In this document: positions 8,820 to 17,345 of the stretch, piece by piece
Layout of the letters: each line of letters opens with the position of its first letter
Numbering within the stretch: the first letter of the stretch is position 1
Assembly: GCF_001612635.1 (NCBI RefSeq)
Contig: NZ_BDAV01000003.1
Location: 1 to 64,000, forward strand
Length of the DNA stretch: 64,000 nt
From: Nocardia africana NBRC 100379
GTDB taxonomy: Bacteria; Actinomycetota; Actinomycetes; Mycobacteriales; Mycobacteriaceae
Direction: 5' to 3'
Position numbers and translations under genes: made by a program
The notes under the pieces: model-generated
What the model was told of the DNA's origin: nothing
Database searches by the model: none
Seen by the model: only the letters and a program-made list of their open reading frames with translations

Positions 8820-8840
8820 TGTTCGTGGATAGTGTGATCC

Positions 8841-9476
8841 GTGCCGAAGTCATCTGTCAATAGCGCGCCCACCCCCGTCGACAACCTGACGCCCCGGGGC
8901 CGCAAGACACGCGACGCATTGCTCGACGCGGCGCGCAAGGTGTTCGAGACCGTCGGATTCCTCGATACGCGTGTGGAGCAGATCAGCGAGGAGGCGGGCG
9001 TCTCCTACGGCACGTTCTACCGCTATTTCGAGTCCAAGGACCATGTGTTCGGCGAGCTGAGCACGCGGCTGTTCGACGATATGCACCGCCGCGAACCCAC
9101 GCCCGCGGGACTTTCGCCGGCGGCCCGGCTCATCGCCGCCAACCGCTCCTACTACGCGGCCTACCGGCGCAACGCCCGGATGATGGCGATCGTCGAACAG
9201 GTCGCGACCTTCAACGAGGACTTCCGGCGGCTGCGCCACGACCACCGGCGACAGCTCATCGAGCGCACCGCGCAGTCGATCGCCCGCTGGCAGCGCGAGG
9301 GCCTGGTTCGCGCGTCGCTGGATCCGGAGCTGGCCGCGCGGGCCATGTCCGCGATGGTCGACCACACCCTGTACCTGTGGCTGATCCAGGGCGAGGACGC
9401 CGACGAGGACGCCCTGCTCAACACCCTCGACCAGATGTCGGTCAGCGCGCTCGGCCTCGACCCGGACGACAAGTAG
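8841..9476 (+). CDS. TetR-family regulator of the 7.4-17.3 kb cluster
   Basis: 211 residues with an N-terminal helix-turn-helix (ISEEAGVSYGTFYRYFESKD, residues about 49-68). The ligand domain is all helical and unlike KstR or KstR2. The start is GTG at 8841. It is the first gene of a + strand run (TetR, CaiB, lyase, NTF2-like, dehydrogenase, kinase). The duplicated inverted repeat upstream of it and upstream of the cyclase gene is the natural candidate target, so it probably represses both divergent promoters. The inducer may be a CoA thioester, as for KstR2, but nothing in the sequence shows that. Confidence 0.8.
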   Translation: MPKSSVNSAPTPVDNLTPRGRKTRDALLDAARKVFETVGFLDTRVEQISEEAGVSYGTFYRYFESKDHVFGELSTRLFDDMHRREPTPAGLSPAARLIAANRSYYAAYRRNARMMAIVEQVATFNEDFRRLRHDHRRQLIERTAQSIARWQREGLVRASLDPELAARAMSAMVDHTLYLWLIQGEDADEDALLNTLDQMSVSALGLDPDDK

Positions 9477-9506
9477 ACGGTGTCCCGGACCGTCGCAGGA
9501 GGCAGT

Positions 9507-10793
9507 ATGAAATCGGACCCACCGCCCGCCGCGCATCCGGAAGTGCACGACCGCGAGCCGGATGCGCACCCGGCCGGACCGCTCGACAGCTTCCGGGTGC
9601 TCGAGCTGGGGACACTGATCGCGGGGCCGTACTGCGGACGCCTGCTCGGCGATATGGGGGCCGACGTCATCAAGATCGAAGCGCCGGATCGTCCCGACCC
9701 GCTTCGCGATTGGGGTCAGGCGACCGGCGGCCACCAGTACTTCTGGACCGTGCACGCGCGCAACAAGCGGTGCGTGAGCCTCGACCTGCGCGTTCCGGCG
9801 GGACGCGACATCTTCCTGGAATTGGCGCGCACGGCGGATGTCGTGGTCGAGAGTTTCCGGCCCGGCACGCTGGAGCGCTGGGGTATCGGCTACGACGTGC
9901 TCGGCGAACTGAATCCGGGGCTGGTGCTGGCCCGCGTCTCCGGTTACGGGCAGACCGGGCCGTACGCGTCCCGGGCCGGGTATGCGTCGGTGGCCGAAGG
10001 CATCAGCGGGCTGCGCCACCTCAACGGATTCCCCGGACAGGCTCCGCCGCGAATGGCGTTGTCGCTGGGCGACAGTCTGGCGGGACTCTTCGCCTTCCAG
10101 GGCGTGCTCGCGGCGCTGCTGGTGCGGGAGCGGACCGGACGCGGACAGGTGGTCGACGCCGCGCTGACCGAGGCGTCGCTGGCGATCCAGGAGTCCACGG
10201 TTCCGGATTTCCACAAGACCGGACATGTGCGCCGGCCCTCGGGCACCCGGCTGGACCGGGTGGCGCCGTCGAATCTCTACCAGGCCGAGGATGGGCTGTG
10301 GGTGATCATCGCGGCCAATCAGGACACCGTCTTCGCGCGGCTGGCCGCCGCGATGGGCCGGCCCGAACTCGCTTCCGACCCACGGTATTCCACCCATTCG
10401 GCACGCGGTGAGCGCCAGGACGAGCTCGACGAGCTGATCGCGGCCTGGGCCGGAGATTTCACCGCCGCCGATCTGATCGAGCTGCTGAATCGGCACGGCG
10501 TGGTCGCGGGTCCGGTGAACACCGTCGCCGAGGTGATGGCGGATCCACAGTTCACCGCGCGAGGCATCTTCGTCGACCACGTCGATCCGTCCCTGGGCAG
10601 CGACGACGCCGGATACGATCCCGTCCCGGTCAAGGGTGTGGGTGTCGTGCCGCGGCTCAGCGCGACCGCCGGTGGCGTGCGCTGGGGTGGTCCGAGCCGG
10701 CCGGGCACACATACCGACGAGGTGCTGGGTGAGGTGCTGGGATACGACGCCGACCGGCTGGCGACTCTGCGCGGCGAAGGCACGATCGGATGA
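9507..10793 (+). CDS. Class III CoA-transferase (CaiB/BaiF family)
   Basis: 428 residues. Family features are the N-terminal VLELGTLIAGPYCGRLLGDMGADVIKIE-type block around residues 31-58, the segment SVSLDLR-like KRCVSLDLRVPAGR, and the GRGQVVDAALTEA segment. These enzymes move CoA between a thioester and a free acid through aspartyl-CoA intermediates. The start at 9507 has an excellent GCAGGAGG 5 bp upstream. It overlaps the next gene by 4 bp. It probably activates the acid substrate of this pathway or recycles CoA from a product. Confidence 0.82.
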   Translation: MKSDPPPAAHPEVHDREPDAHPAGPLDSFRVLELGTLIAGPYCGRLLGDMGADVIKIEAPDRPDPLRDWGQATGGHQYFWTVHARNKRCVSLDLRVPAGRDIFLELARTADVVVESFRPGTLERWGIGYDVLGELNPGLVLARVSGYGQTGPYASRAGYASVAEGISGLRHLNGFPGQAPPRMALSLGDSLAGLFAFQGVLAALLVRERTGRGQVVDAALTEASLAIQESTVPDFHKTGHVRRPSGTRLDRVAPSNLYQAEDGLWVIIAANQDTVFARLAAAMGRPELASDPRYSTHSARGERQDELDELIAAWAGDFTAADLIELLNRHGVVAGPVNTVAEVMADPQFTARGIFVDHVDPSLGSDDAGYDPVPVKGVGVVPRLSATAGGVRWGGPSRPGTHTDEVLGEVLGYDADRLATLRGEGTIG

Positions 10794-11716
10794 CCGCCGT
10801 CGAAATTCGCGAGGTGGGTCCGCGCGACGGTCTGCAGATCGAGGAGCCGATTCCCACCGAGGCCAAACTCGCCTTCATCGATGCCCTCGTCGCCACCGGC
10901 GTGCGCCGGATCGAGGTCACCTCGTTCGTCTCGCCCCGCGCGATACCGGCCCTCGCCGACGCGGAAGCCGTTGCCGCGCAATTGGACCGGTGGCCGGGCG
11001 TGCAGTTCTCCGCCTTGGTCGCGGGTCTCGGCGGGGTGCGGCGCGCACTCGCCGCCGGTGTGCATCGGCTCGAGTACGTCGTGTCGGCGTCCGACGGGCA
11101 CAGCCGGGCCAACGTAGGACGCGACAGCGCCGAATCCGTCGCGCTGATCGCGCCCATCGCCGAGCAGGTCCACGCGGCCGGCGGCCATCTGGAGGTGATC
11201 ATCGCCATCGCCTTCGACTGCCCGTTCGACGGGCGGACACCGCCGCAGCGGGTGGCCGAGATCGCGGCGCGGGCAGTGGCCGCCGGCGCCGATTCACTCG
11301 CCGTGGCCGATACCGTCGGCACCGCCTCGCCGGTCCGGACCGGTGACGTGATCGACCGGGTTCGCGCGGCCGCGCCCGGTGCCGAGCTCGGCATTCATCT
11401 GCACAACACACGCGGCCAGGGACTCGCCAATGCTTGGGCCGCCTACGAACACGGCGTCCGCCGATTCGATTCCGCCGCAGGCGGTCTCGGCGGGTGCCCG
11501 TTCGCCCCCGGGGCGAGCGGCAATATCGCGACCGAGGAATTGGCCTATCTGTTCTCCGACGGAGGCATCGAGACCGGTATCGACATCGACCGGGCGCTCG
11601 ACGCCGCCCGGCTGATCGCCCGGCTGCTCGGCAAGCCCGTGGACAGCAATCTGCTCGCCGCGGGCGGTCGCCTGCGGCCCAGGAAGGCGGCATCACACGG
11701 AGCCGCACGAGAATGA
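10790..11716 (+). CDS. Hydroxymethylglutaryl-CoA lyase family protein
   Basis: A 308-residue TIM-barrel lyase. GPRDGLQIE near the N-terminus supplies the metal-binding Asp, HLHNTRGQG gives the His ligands, and GGLGGCPFAPGASGN contains the catalytic Cys loop of HMG-CoA lyase. It splits a 3-hydroxy-3-methylacyl-CoA into an acyl-CoA and acetoacetate or a similar ketoacid. The start overlaps the CoA-transferase stop by 4 bp. In this context the substrate may be an HMG-CoA analogue rather than a leucine intermediate, because no leucine pathway genes surround it. Confidence 0.82.
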   Translation: MTAVEIREVGPRDGLQIEEPIPTEAKLAFIDALVATGVRRIEVTSFVSPRAIPALADAEAVAAQLDRWPGVQFSALVAGLGGVRRALAAGVHRLEYVVSASDGHSRANVGRDSAESVALIAPIAEQVHAAGGHLEVIIAIAFDCPFDGRTPPQRVAEIAARAVAAGADSLAVADTVGTASPVRTGDVIDRVRAAAPGAELGIHLHNTRGQGLANAWAAYEHGVRRFDSAAGGLGGCPFAPGASGNIATEELAYLFSDGGIETGIDIDRALDAARLIARLLGKPVDSNLLAAGGRLRPRKAASHGAARE

Positions 11717-11732
11717 CCCGGAGGTCCTTCGC

Positions 11733-12122
11733 ATGGATGAACTGGCCGACCGCTTCTTCGCCGCGGTCAGCGCGGGCGATACCGCGGCCCTGACCGCGCT
11801 GTACGCGCCCGACGCCCGGATCTGGCACAACGACACGAACACCGAGGAGACCGTCACCGAGAATCTGCGGGTGCTGCGCTGGCTCTCGCGGACGGTGGAA
11901 AACCTACGGTACGAGGATATTCGGCGCTATGTGCTGGCGGACGGCTTCGCTCAGCAGCATGTCGTGCGCGGCCATCTGCCCGGCCACGGCGAGCTGGAGG
12001 TCCCCGCGAGCCTGTTCGTGCGTGTCCTGGGCGGGCGCATCACCCGGATCGACGAATACGTCGACTCGGCGGCGACGCAGCCACTGCGCGAGGTGTCGGC
12101 GACGAACGGAGGGTACCGATGA
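11733..12122 (+). CDS. NTF2-like (SnoaL) fold small protein
   Basis: 129 residues with the layout of the NTF2/SnoaL family: an N-terminal helix (LADRFFAAVSAGDTAALTALY), YAPDARIWHND, and a C-terminal sheet with RITRIDEYVDS. Members are isomerases, lyases or small hydrolases, or have no known activity. The ribosome site GGAGG lies 8 bp before the ATG. The stop overlaps the following dehydrogenase by 4 bp, so it is part of the same pathway operon. No reaction can be assigned. Confidence 0.7.
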   Translation: MDELADRFFAAVSAGDTAALTALYAPDARIWHNDTNTEETVTENLRVLRWLSRTVENLRYEDIRRYVLADGFAQQHVVRGHLPGHGELEVPASLFVRVLGGRITRIDEYVDSAATQPLREVSATNGGYR

Positions 12123-13306
12123 TGTCGGTCAACCGGCCCCAGGGCGAGATCGCCGAATTGTCCTCGCGGATGCGCACATTCATCGATACCGAGGTCGTAC
12201 CCGCGGAGCCGGTGCTGGCCCGCGAGGACGACAACGCCCACGCCACGCTCGCCCGCTTGAAAGACCGAGCGAAGGAACTCGGGTTGTGGGCGCTGGGCCA
12301 TCCGGCCGAACTCGGCGGCGGCGGGGTGCCGTTCCTGGATTTCGTCTATCTGAACGAGATCATCGGCCGCTCGGAATTCGGCATGCTGGCGGTCGGTTCG
12401 GTCTCCATGCAGGACACGCTCATGCTGTACCGGCACGGCACCGACGAACAGCGAGCCCGCTGGATTCCGCCCATGGTCGCCGGTGACATCCTGCCGTCTG
12501 TGGGCCTCACCGAACCCGAGGTCGCCGGCTCCGATCCCACTCTGATCGCCACCGAGGCCGAATTGGACGGCGACACCTGGATCCTCAACGGGCACAAGTG
12601 GTTCACCACCGGCGCCGCCCAGGCCGCGTACTGCACGGTCTTCGCCCGGACCGAACCCGAATCGGTGCCGCGGCACTCGCGGATCAGCGCGATCATCGTG
12701 CCGACCGACACCCCCGGCTTCGAGATCGTCCGTTCCATCCCGACCATGGGCCACGATCCGAGCGATCACTACGAGGTCCGGCTCACCGATGTGCGCGTGC
12801 CGGCGGCGAACCTGCTCGGCGAACGCGGCAAAGGTTTCGTGGTGGCACAGGACCGGCTCGGTCCGGGGCGGATCTTCCACTGTATGCGCTGGCTCGGTCA
12901 GGCCCAGCGGGCCTACGAATTGACGTGCGAGCGGGCGAACACCCGGTACGTGCACGGATCGCTGCTCGCCGAGAAGGGCGAAATCCACCGGTACATCGCC
13001 GAATCCGCGGCCGAGATCCACGCGGCCCGGCTGATGACGCTCGACGCCGCCCGTGCCATGGATGCCGGTGAGGACTACCGGGTGCGCGTCGGGTTGATCA
13101 AGTTCTGGGGTGCGCGGATGCTGCACAACGTGATCGACCGCGCCATCCAGGTACACGGGGCCCTCGGGCTGACCGCCGACACCCCGTTGGAACGGATGTA
13201 CCGGCAGGCTCGTTACGCCCGCATCTACGACGGCCCCGACGAGGTTCATCGCATGTCGGCCGCGCGCCGGTTGCTGCGCTCCCCCGAGGCGGCGCCGTGG
13301 CTCTGA
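12119..13306 (+). CDS. ACAD10/11-type acyl-CoA dehydrogenase
   Basis: 395 residues with the full acyl-CoA dehydrogenase fold: GLTEPEVAGSDPT around the FAD-binding sheet and HKWFTTGAAQA in the middle domain. The C-terminal motif is YDGPDEVHR instead of the usual YEGTxEIQR. That DGPDEVH signature is typical of the ACAD10/ACAD11 and LvaC subgroup, which acts with an APH-type kinase on 4-hydroxyacyl-CoAs. The kinase gene follows immediately and overlaps by 10 bp, which strengthens the assignment. Dehydrogenation of an ordinary acyl-CoA remains possible. Confidence 0.85.
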   Translation: MMSVNRPQGEIAELSSRMRTFIDTEVVPAEPVLAREDDNAHATLARLKDRAKELGLWALGHPAELGGGGVPFLDFVYLNEIIGRSEFGMLAVGSVSMQDTLMLYRHGTDEQRARWIPPMVAGDILPSVGLTEPEVAGSDPTLIATEAELDGDTWILNGHKWFTTGAAQAAYCTVFARTEPESVPRHSRISAIIVPTDTPGFEIVRSIPTMGHDPSDHYEVRLTDVRVPAANLLGERGKGFVVAQDRLGPGRIFHCMRWLGQAQRAYELTCERANTRYVHGSLLAEKGEIHRYIAESAAEIHAARLMTLDAARAMDAGEDYRVRVGLIKFWGARMLHNVIDRAIQVHGALGLTADTPLERMYRQARYARIYDGPDEVHRMSAARRLLRSPEAAPWL

Positions 13307-14682
13307 CTGCGGAATCGGCTGCCGCCGAGCCGGTTACGCTCGCCGACGGGGTTCGCGCGGTACTGACCGGCACACTCGGGACGGCCCTCACCGACGTCGA
13401 GTTGCGGCAGTTCACCGGGGGCGCGAGCCGGCAGGTGTACGCGATCGAGGCCCGCGACGGGACCGGCAGCGCGGTGCGGGCCGTGCTGCGGCGGGACCCG
13501 CCCGGCCACGGCGATCCGGCGCGCATGCACGCCGAGGCGGTCTGTCTGCGGGCGGCCGGTGCTGCCGGGGTCCCCGTGCCCGCCGTCCTCGCGGACGGGG
13601 CTACCGCGCCCGGGATCGACGCCCCGTATCTGCTGATGGAGCGGGTCGAGGGCGAGTCGATTCCCCGGAAACTGCACCGGGATCCGGCATTCGCCGCAGT
13701 ACGCGATCGACTGGCCGGCGATCTCGGCTACGTCCTCGGACTGATCCACCGGATACCGCTGGACACTCTCGGCATCCTCGACGATCACGATCCGCTCACT
13801 ACCATCGAGCAGATCTATCGGGACCTGGACGATCCGCGGCCGGTGGTCGAGGCCGGACTACGCTGGCTGCGCGAGCACCGGCCCGCCGATCGACCGAAGG
13901 CGTTGGTGCACGGCGACTTCCGGTTGGGCAACTTCCTGATCGGGCGGGACGGCGTGCGAGCCGTGCTGGATTGGGAACTGGCCCATCTCGGCAATCCGAT
14001 CGAGGACCTGGGCTGGTTGTGTGTGCGGGCCTGGCGTTTCGGCGCCGAGGCGCCCGTGGGCGGGCTGGGGAGTCGAGAACAACTCCTCGACGGGTACGAA
14101 CGGTCCGCCGGCTACCGGCCCACCGCGGCGGAGCTGCATTGGTGGGAAGTGTTCGGCACGCTGAAGTGGCTGGTACTCAGCCGTTTCCAGGCGAATCGGC
14201 ATCTCGGCGGAGACGAACGGTCACTGGAACTCGCCGCGATCGGCCGCCGGGTCTGCGAATCGGAATACGATCTGCTCGCGGTTCTCGACCTGCTCGACGA
14301 CACCGGTTCCCCTCCCCCGCTCTCGGAAATGCCTGCGACCGTGCACGACCGGCCGCATCCGGCCGAGATACTCGAGCTGGTCGCCGACACGCTCACCGGG
14401 GAGATCGGGTCCGCGCTCCCGCCCGAGCAATCGCGCTCGCGCTACCTGCTGCGGGTGTGCGCGAACCTGCTCGGCATCGCCGCCCGTGAGCTGGCCGCCG
14501 GCCCCGCCGCCACCGTGGATGTGCACAGCCGTCTGGCGGTGCTGGGCTGTGCGTCCGAGGCGGATCTGGCCGCGCGACTGCGCTCCGGCTCGGTGTCGTA
14601 CACCGATGAGGCAGTGCTCCGGGCGATCTCGGCCGCTGTCCTCGCGCGTCTGCGGATCGCGAATCCGCGACACCTGCGGTAA
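13297..14682 (+). CDS. APH-family phosphotransferase, LvaA/ACAD10-like, with C-terminal extension
   Basis: 461 residues. The first 330 or so form an aminoglycoside-phosphotransferase-type kinase: FTGGASRQVYAIE (nucleotide loop), VHGDFRLGNFL (catalytic loop) and VLDWELAHLGNP (metal-binding Asp). The last 120 residues are a helical extension like the DUF6285 domain often fused to such kinases. In the levulinate (lva) pathway and in mammalian ACAD10/11, this kinase phosphorylates the hydroxyl of 4-hydroxyacyl-CoA so that a partner dehydrogenase can move it to C3. The start is GTG at 13297, inside the dehydrogenase gene. Antibiotic resistance is unlikely in this context. Confidence 0.8.
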   Translation: MALTAESAAAEPVTLADGVRAVLTGTLGTALTDVELRQFTGGASRQVYAIEARDGTGSAVRAVLRRDPPGHGDPARMHAEAVCLRAAGAAGVPVPAVLADGATAPGIDAPYLLMERVEGESIPRKLHRDPAFAAVRDRLAGDLGYVLGLIHRIPLDTLGILDDHDPLTTIEQIYRDLDDPRPVVEAGLRWLREHRPADRPKALVHGDFRLGNFLIGRDGVRAVLDWELAHLGNPIEDLGWLCVRAWRFGAEAPVGGLGSREQLLDGYERSAGYRPTAAELHWWEVFGTLKWLVLSRFQANRHLGGDERSLELAAIGRRVCESEYDLLAVLDLLDDTGSPPPLSEMPATVHDRPHPAEILELVADTLTGEIGSALPPEQSRSRYLLRVCANLLGIAARELAAGPAATVDVHSRLAVLGCASEADLAARLRSGSVSYTDEAVLRAISAAVLARLRIANPRHLR

Positions 14683-14702
14683 TCGCGCAACGGCGCCGAA
14701 AT

Positions 14703-14739
14703 CGGCCGGGAGTCACCGCTGTTCGGTAGCTCCCGGCCG
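14703..14739. terminator. Hairpin after the kinase gene
   Basis: CGGCCGGGAG (14703-14712) pairs with CTCCCGGCCG (14730-14739). It lies 20 bp after the + strand operon and ahead of the convergent acyl-CoA ligase gene. Confidence 0.55.
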
Positions 14740-14774
14740 TGCGGATCGAGCGTCGTCGGAACGTACACAGCGGC

Positions 14775-14806
14775 CCGGTGGTGACGGGTATCAGCGTCAC
14801 CACCGG
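14775..14806. terminator. Hairpin after the acyl-CoA ligase gene
   Basis: CCGGTGGTGACG (14775-14786) pairs perfectly with CGTCACCACCGG (14795-14806) around 8 bases. It lies 20 bp beyond the stop of the - strand ligase gene and probably ends that transcript. There is no clear U-tract. Confidence 0.6.
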
Positions 14807-14826
14807 ACCGCCGGGCCCGGCACGGA

Positions 14827-16347
14827 TCAGGAGAACTGTTCGCGCAGATCGCGTTTGAGAATTTTGCCGGTGACGTTCTTGGGGAGCGTATCGACGAATT
14901 CTACTCGCCGCGGGACCTGGAATTTGCCCAGGTGTTCGCGGCAACCGGCGATGATGTCCTCGGCCGTGGCGGTCGCGTTGTCACGCAGGACGACCACGGC
15001 GCACACCACCTCACCCCAGGTGTCGTCGCGGACGCCGATGGCGGCGGCCTCGGCGACCTGCGGGTTCCGGTACAGCGCCTGTTCGACCGTCAGCGAGGCG
15101 ACGTTCTCACCGCCGCTGATGATCAGATCCTTCTTCCGGTCGACGATGTAGACGAAGCCCTCCTCGTCCTGCCGGACCATATCGCCGGTGCGGAACCAGC
15201 CGTCGGTGAACGACTCCGCGGTCGCCCGGGGATCGTTCCAGTAGCCGAGGGTCACCTGGTCCGCGCGCACCACCATCTCGCCGATCTGCCCCCGCGCGAT
15301 ATCGGCGAAATTCTCGTCGACGATGCGAATATCGGCCAGCCGCATGGGCTTTCCCGCCGAGGCGAGTAGATGGGTCTCCCCGCGCGCCGCCCGCCGGTGC
15401 GCCTGCTCGTCCAGATGCAGGACGTTTCCGGCGAGTTCGGTCATACCCATGCCCTGGTAGAAGTCGCAGCCGAACCGCTCCAGTCCCGCGCGCAGCACCG
15501 CGGACGGGATGGCGGAGGAGCCGTAGCCGATCGCCTGCAGCGTCTTCAGCGAATGCCGCTCCAACGCCGGATCCTGCAGCAGAAAGTTGATCATCGTCGG
15601 CGCCAGGCCGGTCTGGGTCACCTGCCATTCGTCGACCAGCCGCAGGAAAGTCGCATTGTCGTAGGCACGCAGGATGCCCACGGTGGCGCCGATCAGATGG
15701 TTGACCAGCACCACATAGCCGCCGACATGGCACAGCGGGAAGCAGAACAGGAAAACCGTCTCCTCCGCGACGCTCCACTGCAGCGCCGAAGAGGTCACGC
15801 CCGCCAGCAGATTGCGATGCGAGACCATGACACCCTTCGGCGCGCCGGTCGTCCCGCTGGTGTAGACCAGCCACGCCACATCGTCGGGATCGGGACGGTA
15901 GGCAGGCGCCGCGGCCGACGCCGTACCGGCGAACTCGTCCCATCCGAGCGTGCCCGGTGCGGCGCCGATCGACACCACCGTGGTCACCGACGGGATCCGG
16001 TCACGGATGCGGTCCACCAGATCGGTGAATTCCGCGGCGACGATCAGGACCCGGGCGCCGGAATGCTCGATCAGGCCGGCGATCTGATCCTCGTGCAATC
16101 GGAAGTTGAGGATCGTCAACGCCATTCCCGCCATCGGAACGCCGTAGTAGCACTCCAGATACTGCGGGCAGTTCGCGGACAGGATCGCCACGCGGTCGCC
16201 CGGCTCCGCCACACCGAGCAGCGCATTCGCGAGGCGGCGGCAGCCGTCGCGCAACCGCCGGTAATCGATCGCCTCCTGCTCGAAGCGCACCGCGATCCGG
16301 TCGGGGTGTTTGCGCGCGCCGTATTCGACGATGTCACCGATCAGCAT
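14827..16347 (-). CDS. Acyl-CoA synthetase (FadD/AMP-binding family)
   Basis: 506 residues of the adenylate-forming family: YTSGTTGAPKGVMVSH (P-loop) near residue 150, the YQGMGMTELAG motif, GWFRTGDM, and a C-terminal lysine motif PKNVTGKILKRDLR. It forms an acyl-CoA from a free acid with ATP. It follows the cyclase gene by 48 bp on the same strand and should be under the 17346 operator. Together with the kinase and dehydrogenase opposite, it completes a set like LvaE/LvaA/LvaC. The chain length of its substrate cannot be read from sequence. Confidence 0.85.
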   Translation of the reverse strand: MLIGDIVEYGARKHPDRIAVRFEQEAIDYRRLRDGCRRLANALLGVAEPGDRVAILSANCPQYLECYYGVPMAGMALTILNFRLHEDQIAGLIEHSGARVLIVAAEFTDLVDRIRDRIPSVTTVVSIGAAPGTLGWDEFAGTASAAAPAYRPDPDDVAWLVYTSGTTGAPKGVMVSHRNLLAGVTSSALQWSVAEETVFLFCFPLCHVGGYVVLVNHLIGATVGILRAYDNATFLRLVDEWQVTQTGLAPTMINFLLQDPALERHSLKTLQAIGYGSSAIPSAVLRAGLERFGCDFYQGMGMTELAGNVLHLDEQAHRRAARGETHLLASAGKPMRLADIRIVDENFADIARGQIGEMVVRADQVTLGYWNDPRATAESFTDGWFRTGDMVRQDEEGFVYIVDRKKDLIISGGENVASLTVEQALYRNPQVAEAAAIGVRDDTWGEVVCAVVVLRDNATATAEDIIAGCREHLGKFQVPRRVEFVDTLPKNVTGKILKRDLREQFS

Positions 16348-16395
16348 GCGTCCGAACTCCTTGCCGATTCGAAATCCATGGCAGCTGCGCCCTTC

Positions 16396-17319
16396 TCACC
16401 GAATCGCGAGCGGGTTGATCGGTGAGCCGACCCCGCGGGTGAACTGCAGGGGCGGACCGGCGTAGAAGAAGTCCCAGCGCCCGTCGCCCGCGCAGGCCCC
16501 CGCCAGATCCTCGAAGTCGAGCATCTCCGCGAGGGTCAGGCCCATATCGCGGATGAGCACCATATGCAGTTCGAAGGCGGTGCCGGGATGTTCGCCGGGC
16601 ATCACCTCGACCGCCCAGTTGTCGGAGCCGACGACGGCGACGTCCTTGTCGCGCAGCCAGGTCGCACACGCCAGGCTCAGGCCCGGCTCACCGGCCATGA
16701 AGCCCTGCGGGTCACCGTCGGTGAGGAACTTCTTGCGCCAGCCCGTGCGGATCAACAGGATGTCACCGGCGCCGATATCCACGCCCTGCGCGGCCGCGAC
16801 GGTGTCGAGCTCGTCGGGGCCGATCGCGGTGCCGGCCTCGAGCCAGTCCACGCCGCGATGACGGGCCACATCCAGCAGCACGCCGCGCCCGGCGATACCA
16901 CCGGACTGGGTGTGGATACCGCATTTGTCCGCGCCCTTGACCGTCACCCCGGAGCCGGGATGTCCGTTGTACAGCTCGTCGTCGTAGTGCACGTGCGCCA
17001 GGGAGTCGTACTGGGAACCGGCCTGCAACGGCATGAAGACGAAATCGTCGGCCCATTTGAATCCGCCGGGAAGCACCTGCTCCTGGCCGTTCTCCGACAT
17101 CAACCGGATCGGATTGATGCGCGCGCCGCCGGGCTGCGGGCCGTCACCGTCGAGCGGAATGCCGAGTTTGAAGGTCTCACCGGTGCGAATCAGCGCCGCG
17201 GCGGCCACCACCCGCTCGGGCGTGATCAGATTCGTGGTTCCGCGCTCGTCGTCGGTCCCCCACCGACCCCAATTGCTGACCTTCCGACCCAGAGCGCGCA
17301 TATCGGGAACTTCAGGCAC
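16396..17319 (-). CDS. Cyclase-family metal-dependent hydrolase
   Basis: 307 residues of the cyclase/kynurenine-formamidase-like family. The metal-binding block appears as QYDSLAHVHYDDE, and the C-terminal part GDNWAVEVMPGE and ELHMVLIRDMGL is typical. Members hydrolyse amides, lactone-like rings or isatin. The start was set at GTG 17319 because AGGAGG lies 5 bases before it. The longer in-frame ATG at 17355 would place the N-terminus inside the shared operator. It is the first gene of a cyclase-ligase transcript. It may open a cyclic intermediate that the ligase then activates (inference). Confidence 0.78.
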   Translation of the reverse strand: MPEVPDMRALGRKVSNWGRWGTDDERGTTNLITPERVVAAAALIRTGETFKLGIPLDGDGPQPGGARINPIRLMSENGQEQVLPGGFKWADDFVFMPLQAGSQYDSLAHVHYDDELYNGHPGSGVTVKGADKCGIHTQSGGIAGRGVLLDVARHRGVDWLEAGTAIGPDELDTVAAAQGVDIGAGDILLIRTGWRKKFLTDGDPQGFMAGEPGLSLACATWLRDKDVAVVGSDNWAVEVMPGEHPGTAFELHMVLIRDMGLTLAEMLDFEDLAGACAGDGRWDFFYAGPPLQFTRGVGSPINPLAIR

Positions 17320-17345
17320 CGTTGCCTCCTGAACAATTTGTGACG

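Noticed and set aside
8850..10712. A 620-codon - strand open frame over the TetR and CaiB genes
   Set aside because: Antisense to two well-supported genes and rich in Arg, Gly and His as expected of a shadow frame.
13297..14682. Aminoglycoside resistance kinase
   Set aside because: The fold is shared, but the C-terminal extension and the overlap with an ACAD10/11-type dehydrogenase point to catabolism.
7468..17319. Horizontal island with mobile elements
   Set aside because: No transposase, integrase, tRNA or flanking repeats were seen, and GC content looks like the rest.
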